The translations under genes and the position numbers were made by a program. The notes beneath the pieces are model-generated. The model was not told the DNA's origin, did no database searches, and worked only from the letters and a program-made list of their open reading frames with translations. From Rhinopomastus cyanomelas (taxonomy: Eukaryota; Chordata; Aves; Bucerotiformes; Rhinopomastidae), in the NCBI GenBank assembly GCA_013400115.1, contig VXBP01003681.1, forward strand, positions 62,001-126,000: 64,000 bases of DNA, given 5' to 3'. This document shows positions 37,301-49,300 of this stretch, piece after piece (the first letter of the stretch is position 1; every line of letters begins with the position of its first letter).

Positions 37301-40300
37301 AACACTCAAACTTTCATAACTAAGTCCTTAGAGCTCTGCACTGACACAGTGAATTTAATAGTCTGTCTCCTTAAGGAACTATAGAAATAAAGGAAAGAAA
37401 AAGTTTCATCTTCTTCATAGTGACTGAGTAGTAAAATATTTGGCTTAACTAAAACCAACACTAATGTGACTGCAAAAGGATACAACTGCAACAAAAGGCA
37501 CTGAAGTTTATAGTGCCTGTGTAAGGACTGTGAAAGCACAGCAGTATCTCACGATAAATAACAAATGAACTCTTAAACTAACATTTTCTTTATCGGCTAA
37601 TGTGTATAACGTTATGCATCAGCTGAAGCACTCATATATTCTAAATATTCTGTAAGTGCCAAAAAACTTTGGATCTTTCTGTGCAGTGACAACTAGAGGC
37701 AATTCTCCACATTTAGACAGGGAAAAGAGCGAATCATGTTGCCCCATATTCACAATACAAATATACAAAATCAAGTACCAGAAGTAGAGGTGTAACAAAT
37801 GGACAGGACTTCTCATTGCCCCCTTTCCATGGACATCTGCAACTAAATATTGGACTAAAACTGCAGAGTCATGTCTGAGGAAAAGCAAAGTGGGAACTAA
37901 AGGTGCAACTTGAATAAATTGTGCAGTTTAGGTCTTTGCTGTTCTGCAGCACAACTTCTTGTAACTTACCCAGAAGAACTACAAAGTCTGTATACTACAA
38001 GTGAGCGTGTATAAGTGTCTGTACAATACAAGTCTGTGTACTGTTAAGACTCTCTCATATCCATAGCCTTGGCATCCAGGGTGACAGATTAAAAATTATG
38101 TAAATACATAGAGAAGATGTGGAAGAAAACAGTCCTTTTGCAGTGCTCCAATAGTGTTTCTTGTTCCAAATTAGTCAATCTTTAGAGTCCTCAAAACAAA
38201 TTAAATCAGATATTAGGAGTTAATATTAGTCATAAACTAATGCTGTCATAGTCAGTATTATAACAGAGGCAGCTGAGAGGCAGCAAGGGTCCCTTTCTGA
38301 TAGACAAAAATAATTTTAGGAATGTACATCTTAGACAAGCGAATACCCTGGACTTGGAAAGTGGCACATATAAACATTTTTGTCTCCTTAACAAAAGCAA
38401 TAGAGAAAGGTGTAGAAGCAAATTAGATCAGATACAAGACTTCCTAAATAGTAGTGTTCCAGGAAGTCTGCAAGAGTTAAGCCTCCAGGAAAAAAAAAAA
38501 AAAAATTGTCTGCAAATTGTTAGTATTCCTGGTGGCTAGATTTCTCTGGAGTCTGGATTTCCAAGACTGACAGTGTCTTTAGACAAATTTCATTAAAACC
38601 TGTCTTATTTAAATGGCAGCCTCTACTAAGTACATTTTTAAATGTTGCAAACAGAAAGTATTTAATGCTTACAAGCTTACATTAAATTGAATTTGTAGCT
38701 CAGGTTTGAAGAGCAACTTCTATTCCAGACTAAGCTTTTTATCCTTCAATATTTCAAATGAGAAACTTCAAGCAAGTATATATAACGTATTTCTCATCTC
38801 CTGATGTTACTGCTTCCATTAAATATTTAACTTGCATGCCTTTTTCCTCACAAGCAGATTTTGTTATGTCTTGGCTGGCATGCTAAGGAAACCTTTAAAT
38901 ATTGTGCTTATGCAAGTATATTTTTAAAATCCACTTAATTCAGTCAACTTTGAAACATCTCTATTAGATGTTATTTTGAAGCTTAAATATGTTAATTGTT
39001 ATATCATAGCTAATATATGGCCAAATGTATAGTAGATGTTTAATACTTTATCAAGTCACACCTGTATGGATCAAAAAGCTGAAACTAATGCACAACACAC
39101 AATTCTGCTCAAGGATTTTGTCACCACACGTAAATTATCTAATCTCTAATGGTAGAATTTGACAAGCCATACCACAAGAACTCATAGAAGGAGCGTAGCT
39201 TCACTACAGTCATGATGGAATGGGGTACAGAGACTGACTGCATCAGACAGCTACGTAGTCTCCCATCAGTAACCATTCATTAGTATTATTAAACATAATA
39301 CTGTTGGGCTGTGTAGATGTTTTAACCCATCTGTTCATGGAATTTCCCTGAGCAATTCCTCCAGCATTAAAGTATGAGCCTTTCAAACTGAGAAGTGTGA
39401 CTCTTCAATTTGGGATGTTAGTGACGTATTTCTCCTCTACTTAAGTTTCTTTAGCGCTAAAGCTAACACAAATATCACAGTGAGAAATAAAATCAGGTTC
39501 TACTTTATTTCTTGGCAAAGCTTCATTCAATATTCACCAAGAAAAACTTCTTACAGATATCCATTTCTCTACATTGACTGCGGAATTTTAACGTTAGAAA
39601 CAACAAAAACAACTTCAAGCGAGAATGGTAAAGGAGGTCACAAACTGACATATCCCCGAGTAAATTACCAAAAGTAACTCAAAATAACTTAAACCAAGCA
39701 ACTGCAGAAAATTAGTATATACTAATAAAACTACTGTTTTCATTACATTGATCTACTGCTACTCAGCCCAATGCACTTTAATGCCATCATCGTCCTGTAC
39801 CACATGGTTTTCCCCTACTGCGCTGCATCTGCTTTCTTTTTTTCTCGTTTCCAAGAATTTTGTCGTGTATCTGATTACCTTTTCATCTGTGCAACTGCCG
39901 GTCAGTCCTCTTTGTGGGACTTCCTTTACCGACATCTCTGATCCGCTTTCCCTGTTGAGGACTGGTAGCTCCACCACGAAGGATGGCTCCCCAGCCCCTC
40001 TCCTGTCTGCCACTGACCCCCAGTGGTTGCAACTCTATTTGCTCCGTCTCCACTGTTCTCAGATCTCACTGCTTCATTGGAACGAAGCTTGGATCATACT
40101 AAGACATTTGTAAGCAAACAAGAAGCTGCATTGTCCTACCACTGTTTCATGTCCACTGATTACAGAAGCAAAGAATAATTTAGGTAGGAAGTAGCCTCTG
40201 GAAGCCAGCCAGTTCTAAGCAGCCACCCCTGCTCTAAGCAGTTCAGACTGCTCAGAACTTTATTCAGTTACATCGAAATTACAGAGACTTTAGACAATCT

Positions 40301-43300
40301 GTTCCAACGGCTGTTACCTTCATTGAGAAAACATTTTTCCAAATATTTAATTAGAATTTTTCTTGTGACAAATAATGTTCAAATCCAACTAGGTCAGCTA
40401 CAGATGCAAAAGAAAGAGGAGAAAGAAGCAGCTAATCTCAGGTAAGAGAACCCCCTTGAGAAACTCTGCATTCTCCCTGGGAAATGGCAATGTTACATAA
40501 AGTCTCATTTTCCATGTACCTACACTTTTGTGTAGGGGCAGAAAGAGATCAGGCCCTGATTAAAGCATAATGCCACTTACAAGAAGGAAAGTTGTAAACA
40601 AAAGCAAACTGTAATAGGTCACAGCAAGAATTAGAGAACTTGCCACTAACACAATCTCTGAGTTTTTCCTTTAGACTCATTATGCAAAATGCCAAGCTCT
40701 CAGGGAACACTGACAGACAGGGATTCTTTTCAGAACATTGCTTGTTTTAGTGTTTGGAGAGACCTATTACATTCTAATTTTAACATTAAATCTTTATTTG
40801 GAAGATAATCTAATAACATTTAAACATGCATACAATGTGATTTTTAAGCCAACTATTATTTAAATAATTGCTGATCAAGCACATAGCTTCAGTGAACAAA
40901 AATACCTACTGCATGACAAAACACCAACGAATAGAATTATCCCAATTGAATTCCAGACAGATTGTCTGTCAATTTTTCCGAGACTATTGATCCAAACATT
41001 TAAGCAAATATTAATCTTAAAGTGTTCTAGGCATGTAAGACTTTCTGCTCTACTCCACTATTGAGCCAAAATAAATTATTTCATCATTGAAGCAGTACAA
41101 ATAATAAATATATACCTGAATGCAGAATATTTAGTAAGATTTGAGCTGTCTTCAGTGTTCCATTGGTTTGCATTGATTTTAGGGCTAGTCTAACATCCAC
41201 CACGTCAGTAACAATGAATAAGCCTAATGCATTACGTAAGTGTAAGCTGATTAAATCCTTGATCCCAAAGCCACCTCTTTTCCCCCTCCCCCTCTGATTT
41301 AAAACTTGTCACAATAAAAAAAATAATTAAAACAAAATCTTAGTTTTACACACTTTCAAAACTTAATTTGTATTATTTTGGGCAGAAATGCCACCACAAT
41401 TTACATTAATTTAAACCCTTCAGGTCTTTCTTGTGTTTTAATAATTTCCTAAAGCCAGTAAGAATCCCCTTTAAACTTACAATTTCCCCAATAAATGTTT
41501 ATTTTGCAGTCAAACTCTCAGGTTTAAAAAAAACTCTATACTGCACGGCACAAAGGTAGCAGTTACTCAAGATACCAGGTTTAAGCTTTATCCATAAAAA
41601 TTAACAGCATATTGAACTAAATACAAAGCCATACTATCAAAATCTCCAGTGCTGCCAAGAAGACTGCAAGGCATACTGCAGTTGTCAGTCCTAATTCACC
41701 AAGATACTATGTCTTAAATGAAGTATATGTGTTATAATGCACATGGAGGAATAGATCAGGGGAGGTCATGAATGAGTTATGTTCCCCTAGCACATTATAG
41801 GGCTATGATCTCACTACATTGTCAATATGACAATGGAAGCAGGATAAACAGATCTATGCAGCAGAGGATAGCTGCTAGTGTTCTCTACAAAAAAAGGAAC
41901 ATAGAAAGCAATACATGATTAACTGCTTTGAATAGGGAGAAACATTCTTTCTTTAGCCTCCACACTCCATATACAAAACAACATGGTAAGAGCTAAAAAC
42001 TGACTGAACAACGTAGTTGCTGCATCTATGTGTGTGTTTTGGGTGCCAATTATCAGGCAATAAACAAGCACAGAATTGTTTAATCAACACAGTTATTTTT
42101 AACGTTCTAGTTCCTTTCTTCAAGGCATCTCAGCTTGAAAACCTGATCTGTCTGCTTTTCAACTTTAAACTGAGAAAGATCCCCATGTATATTTGGATAC
42201 CGACAGTGCTTCATAGAAAACATACAACTACGAACGGTTGAGATCAAACCTTTTAACTGAAATTTTAAAATAGTTAACTATAGCTGTAGTGCCTCAGTTA
42301 AGGCAGTAGAATGGCCCTGGGCAAACAAGAGCAGAATACGCTCTGTAGACTTTTCATTAGTATTGAGGATGAGAGAAGGGAGAAGAAAGCAAAAGTGAGT
42401 TTCATGTTTTTTAATCCATGGTAATTATAAGACATGAACATTTTCTTGTAAAAGAAAGAACATTCAAGCCAGGAGTCCCTGAATGCCACCAAAGGGGTTG
42501 TCTGTGTTATGTAATATGTATTTTCAATTAGAAATCTAGTATTGCTTTAGCGGGGGGAAAAATAGGCACAGAAATCAACCAGGTGCATTAAAAAAAGTAT
42601 AAAGAGGTGGCTCTGAGGGGTATACAGCCTCTTTTACCAACATCTGTAAAACATCCTAATCTACAGATAATCTCACATTTCAACGTAAGAAGCTATATGC
42701 CATGAATCAGTATTAGTGTTCAAACAAGAAAAGATATCTGGACAGGCAATATTAGCATAAAAGAATAATGCAGCTGTATTTTTCTTCACACAGAAGCATA
42801 ACACAGAGGAAGGCAGATTAGAAAATGCAGTAGTAGACCGTAAGACTCCAGGGGCTTCTCCTGGCACCTGAGTGTATTTCCTTCCAGACATAAAATTTAG
42901 AGGATTTCATACAGAAGTCATTTTCCCTTCATTCACCTTGCAACAAGCCAACCAATTAGTCAAAAAAAAGAACAAGACCTACAGATTTTTCTTTACTTTT
43001 CATCATAATAGATCTTAAAAAACAGGAATTGTAAAACAGTAAATATCTGAGTGAATAAAAAATTTTAGGATTTATTACATACCCCATTCTCTGTACGTTT
43101 CTCCACAGGTATATTTATGCCATTTCTCTGATTCTGGGTTTGACGTCCACCTACAAGTACAGTAACATTCCTATTATGAAGTTCAGTTTTCAACACATGG
43201 TTTTCAACTCTTGAATCTGTTCTTTGAGAGTTTTTATGCAAAGGTTTTACATTTTTATTTGGCTAGTTCCAGCTTTTTTCTTATTGCTTTTAAGCAGAGA

Positions 43301-46300
43301 AGTCAGCAGAAGTAAAGATTTTTACTTCACAAACTTCCTGTGTTAGAAGTACCAACACAGAGCTCTAAGTTTCTGACTTGTTTCTAGGCCATAATGTCAA
43401 ACGGGATGCAATGACTGCGTCTCCTGAAGTTTCATATTTCTGTGTCCACAAGAAGCAGTGGCTTCAGCTGAATACATCCTAAACTAAAATAGGAAACTTT
43501 TTAAATGCCTTATAAACAACTTTAATCTACAAATTGATCCACAAGTTAATGATCAATTAAAAAGCTTTGCACAAATAGTTCAGAAACAACTTTCTTGTTT
43601 CCCTTGTACATGAAACACCATTGCTTCCTGCATACCTTAAATTTCTTAAGATGCTTTGAATTTGTACTACTGGAAGGATGAGCTACTAACTTAATACAAA
43701 AAAAAATCCCTTATACATTATTTGGCCTGCTGCTTCAGGTTTTCAAAACAACCAACTCAGACATATCAAAAAGAATTCCAGCTCCAAGCAATACATACAC
43801 CTACTGAAGTCCACCGAAAGAACCCACACCAGAAATATTTTAAATAGACTTAGATAACAACATGACAGAATAAGTGTACTTACTCTGATCATTACTTTCA
43901 GCTGGTGACTCCTCATGCCGAAGAAAGAATTTAACTTCTTCCCTGCGGGGACCCCATTTCTGTAGGTGGTCATACATCATGTGATCAAAGGGTATGGGAC
44001 GTTCTAAAAGTGTAAGACCAAAACACTTAATCGCAAGTATTTTAAATTACATGAAGTTTCATACAACTCATTAGGCAAAGTCAAAGAAACAGGCAACAGA
44101 AGACTGTAGTTGTGCTGTATGTAAAGCCAGCGTGTTACTGCAACATAGCTCCTAAGGAGTATACATAACCAATTTGCTTAACAATCATATAGAAAACACT
44201 GGTGTTTAGAACTCTTTAATTTAGGAATTCCTCACAATCTTTTTTAAAATGCTGGCCTTTGCACTTGCATTCCTCATCACCAATGGACAGATATTTTGTT
44301 CCATTATGAAAATAAAACGATCCATTCAATTTAACACTCCAGGATTTCAGTCAGACTAAGGCCTTTATCATTACACTGACATTTCATCTCCTAAGAACCC
44401 AAGCAGGTGTTTTCACAATACACTATGCCAGATGTTAGCTTCTCATATATACAGAATTACTGACAAGTCTTGCAACTTAGCCTTTGTTTGTTCAATGTAG
44501 CAGTATCTTTGTTTCCTCAAGCAAAATATAAAACATTCTCAGTTATTCCTTCCAAACTGATCAAATGTATTACTACTGAGAGCCTGAACACGCTGTATTT
44601 AGTGTCTATTTTAATACATCTCTGTGTGTGTGTATATGTATTTACTGTATATACTAGAAGATATTTAATCAGCTTTTCTATATGCAGCACTTTATCAAAC
44701 GACTATTACTATAGAAAATCAGACTTGGATAAAATCCAAAATGTGGACTTTATGTCTTTCATTGTTAGAAGCAAAATGCTCTGTGCCCTCAAAATCCAAA
44801 CCACAGCACCTCCAACCGTGCAGAGCACCACGAGAGACCTGGACAGACTGGAGGGTTGGGCACAGAGAAACCAGATGAGGTTCAACAGGGACAAGTGAAG
44901 AGTCCTGCATCTGGGGAGGAATAACAGACTCTACCAGTACAGGCTGGGAGGTGATCTACTGGAAAGCAGTCCTGTGGAGAGGGACCTGGGGGTCCTGGTG
45001 GACAACAGGTTAACCATGACACAGCAATGTGCCCTGGTGGCCAAGAAGGCCAATGGGATCCTGGGGTGTATTAGGAGGAGTGTGTCCAGCAGATCGAGGG
45101 AAGTTCTTCTCCCCCTCTACTCTGCCCTGGTGAGGCCTCATCTTGAGTACTGTGTTCAGTTTTGGGCCCCCCTGTGTAAGAGGGACAAGGATCTGCTGGA
45201 GAGGGTCCAGNACAAACTCATTTAAGGATATAAGTGGTATCTTGAGGAAAACTTTGGAAAACCACATGAAGAATATACATTTTTATAACCTACATTTACA
45301 TGCATTATGTTCTGTACAAATGCATATACATTGATACTCTTGGGATACTTAACTGTAGTATTTAAAGAACAACACTTTTTCATCACTTGATTCACAATGC
45401 ATTTAGTACAATAGAGCATCTTGTAAAAAATCTGTGATGTCAGTTATAGCGATTAACACAGGTCAGCCCCAGTTAGGCCTAGCTGCTTTCAGTGGGGGAG
45501 GGTCATTTAAACCATGGGCTAATTATATTCATCAACTGATTGGTTGCCTAGGTTCCTAAAAGCAAAACAAAAAACCCCACTCCAACAAAACAATCACAGC
45601 ACCTGAGTTTCAAAAAACAAAAAAAGCTTTCTTTTTTCTTGTTCCTAACTCAACTGGACTTCAAGAAACATTCTCAACAGTGTTTATGCACATAAGAATA
45701 AGGTGAGTATCTTATTACAACTTAGTTCTTGAAAGGGAATTTTAAAAACATGATTTTCAGGTTTTTCAACTCCTAAAGGAAAGTAAGATTTCAAGTGCTT
45801 TGAAGCATATCCACTAAAATTGCATCATGAGTCTTCCAGAGATCACAGAGTGTAAAAGTATTTAAATAGTTTACCTCAGAAACTTAAGGACATAGAAGAG
45901 AAGAATCTTTAGGAATTTTCCCAAAGAAAATAGATATTGCTAGGTCAACTGAGCAAGGACTGAACCTTGATAACAAAGTAACAAGAAACTGGATGTCTGC
46001 AAAGGGTTGGGCTATTCTGGAATGGTGAGGAGCAGTATCACTCTTGGTTAGGCCGGTCTCCCATTACAAAGTAAGGCACTCATAAGAGGAGCTATACAAA
46101 AGAAAACTTTCATATACATAGTGTACCTTGAAGTATCAAAACTAGTATTGTTGACATTACTGTGGAAAGAAATGGGGAAGATTTTCTACTACCTTTGCAA
46201 TTATTCCACAAAACCAATTTGGAATATGTTGCCCTAAATTAGATAGAAAATGGATTAAAATAATTATGGCACCATTATCATCACTGAAACAGAGAAAGAA

Positions 46301-49300
46301 AAATTAAGAAGCACTGATCATTCTGTGCAACTTTGCTACATCAAACAGATACAGGAAAAAAAGGAAGGATAGGTAGACATTAACAGTTGACAGAGGACTT
46401 GATGATAACTCAATTCCCCATTCCTTCCTTCCTTCCAAAAGTCATGGCAGTCTGGTGAAGTCCCCACTGACTGGAAAAGGGGGAACATAATTCTCATTTT
46501 CAAAAAGGGTAGGAAGGAGGAACCAGGCAACTACAGGCCAGTCAGTCTCACGTCTGTGCCCAGTAAGATCATGGAGCAGATCCTCCTGGAGGCACTACTG
46601 AGACAGGAGAATAGTGAAGAGGTGATTGGGTACAACCTTGGCCTCACCAAGGGCAAATCGTGCCTGACAAACCTGGTGGCCTTCTATGAACAGGTCACAA
46701 CATTAATGGATGAGGGTGAGTGACTGATGTCATTTACCTGGACCTGAGCAAAGCGTTTGACACTGTCCTGCACCGCATCCTGGTTTCTAAGCTGGTGGAA
46801 CATGGCTTTGATAGGTGGAATGGGTTGCCCAGAAAGGTGGTGGAGGCCCTGTCCTTGGAAGTGTTTAAGGCTGGGCTGGATGAGGCTCTGTCCAGCCTGA
46901 TCTAGGGTGGGGTGTCCCTGCCCACGACAGGAGAGTTGGAACTGGATGATCCTGTGGTCCCTTCTAACCCCGACTGACTGTATGACTTGGTCTAGGTGAT
47001 CCTGCTGTGGCGGTGGGATTGGACTAGATGATCTTTCGAGGTCCCTTCCAATCCCTAATGTTTCTATGATTCTAAGAAAAGGTGAAATAAGAGAATGGAC
47101 AGAGTAATGATCAACAGGTTGGATCCTGATATTTTAATAACACGTTAAAAAATTATCTAGAGCATGCTTGCTTTCATTAAGAACCAGGTGGAAAATCGTG
47201 ATATGCTCATTTATCTGTAATTATTTGGAAAAAATCTCCCCTATGTTTTAAGTTCTATGAAAATTCTGAAAGACTAACTAAGCTTGATGCCTTTCCTTCT
47301 AAGCTAAATTTTGAGGATGGACTAGTTAACATATTCTGAAACAAATGAAACATCCTGAAATATCAAAAGACATAACAATGTTTCAGAAGATTGCAAAAAT
47401 CACTCTGTTGGAGCTATACATCATCTAGGTAAGTTTCAGTCTTCAGAATTTGTTTTCATCCTTCTTACAACTACCTTGCTCTTTGTAATAAACCCATTTA
47501 TGCTGCAATGCAGGAAGCTCCATACATAGTGGGGGGAGTTCCCTGCATAATCATGAATTTCTCCCTCTGATTTGCAGAAATACACTTTCAGTAAACAACT
47601 GATTCTTTCACAGTCATTGTCTCTATGTAACCACTAAACTGAGGAAGGCAACACCAAATGCTGAAGAGACTTCCAGATGTGAATGAAGTGATGGGTGGAT
47701 TTAAGATTGAAATCCATTCTCTATGGAGAATGTTCCTGGCCATACGCCGTATTTTGACCTCCTTCCCAACTGTCATTTGCAATAGTTGGGCAATGAGGAA
47801 GGATATTCTGTGGGGTTTTTTTTCCTCCTGTTATACCATGAGAAATCTGTGCAAAAAGAAAAGGCTTCAACTGACTAAGCACAAGGTGGTACAAAAATGT
47901 ACCAAAAGTTATGAATGCTATTGACTTTTTCAACTTCCTCATCTTGAGAAACTGGAAAAGAGGGGAAACACAAAATGAAACACAGAACAAATGTAAATAA
48001 CCTGAATGCTTATGCCACGCAGCTCTGAAAAGAATCCATTTAACTCTAATACAAGCAATGCCTAAACTGTTTTACAGCTCTTGGGAAGCTCCTCAACCAG
48101 TTATTTGCCATGCAAAATCAAACACAGAAAAGCTAGCATACAATAACAGATTTGCAAGCTACTGTAGTCCTTCCCTGAACTCTAGAAATCTCACAGAATT
48201 TTTTTGAACCAAACTTGCACGGAGTTTAAAAACAGTTGTCTGAAAGACAAATAGTGTCTGTTACCCTCTAAAATCCAATTGAGTGTTTCTCATTTATTTG
48301 TATCTACACAGAAGAGGAAGATTATTAGAAGATTATTAGAACAGTATTTTGTTAAGATGGATAAAGGTCAGGAAACAGATAAGCAGAAGCACAGAAAGTT
48401 TTCTGTACCTGATAATAATCTACTTTGAATTTGAGTAAACATATTATTCAGTTGGGCTTCCTAAAAAGAGGCTGTGGCTACCTGTAGAAAGGAGGACTTA
48501 AGCACATTCAACAGGTATGATTTGTTGTCTGTGCAATGCGCAGAGACTACAGAGAAAAGAGATCACTTACGGAGTGTGACAAAACCTAATCTGTTTATTC
48601 AACCTATGATTTTCTGTCTTATCTTTTGTTTTTAATTTTACTAATCCAAAATGTCCTCAGAGAACATTTGCAGAACTTTCTTGAGGATAAAGGTTAAGAG
48701 GCCAAAAACAGTGTAACAGATAAAGTTACACTGCCGCCCATAAAACATGCCACAGCTTCATTGTAAATTGCTTCACACTTCCCACTCAGAACCACATTAA
48801 GTAGTTTGTTGTTTTAGCTACTGCTTTTAAATGTTTAGACTCTTCTTCTCTACATCAGACCTCTGCTCTAGACAAAATTATTTTAAAAAATAAGTGAAAA
48901 GAGTTCAATTCAGCTCTTGGGAACAGCTGGAGGGAAAAAACTCCTTATTTTTGCAATGTTTTAAAAAAATATTTAAATCAAGGTTGTTCTGCTGAGAAAA
49001 GTATGGACCACACACTTTGGGGCAGAAAATTGAGGCTACCCTCACAGATTTTTTAGCAGTATCATGCATTTAAGAAAAGCAAAAAACATATTTGTGCTGA
49101 AATTCCTGAAATTTTGAGTGCAGGATATATTTTTTGCTGACAGGACAGTCCTGTTTTGGGAGATCCAGAATTATAAAAGCTTTTCATTTTTTCTTTTGTT
49201 CTCTCTAGTATTTCCCAATCAGCACTTCCACTAGAACAGATCTATACAGTCACTTGGGGTATTTGGCCGGTGAAGCTAGATTTATGAAAGCACCTTCAGG

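Larger units (their letters stand above)
26376..43082 (-). other. PPP1R13B: PPP1R13B intron 4 (16.7 kb)
   Basis: This is mostly A+T-rich sequence without recognisable genes. It holds a CR1 tail near 27560, the deleted CR1 at 31080-32290, the tRNA/CR1 SINE at 33716 and a CpG-richer unassigned block at 39765-40095. I see nothing in 34000-39700 or 40100-43080. Confidence 0.75.
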
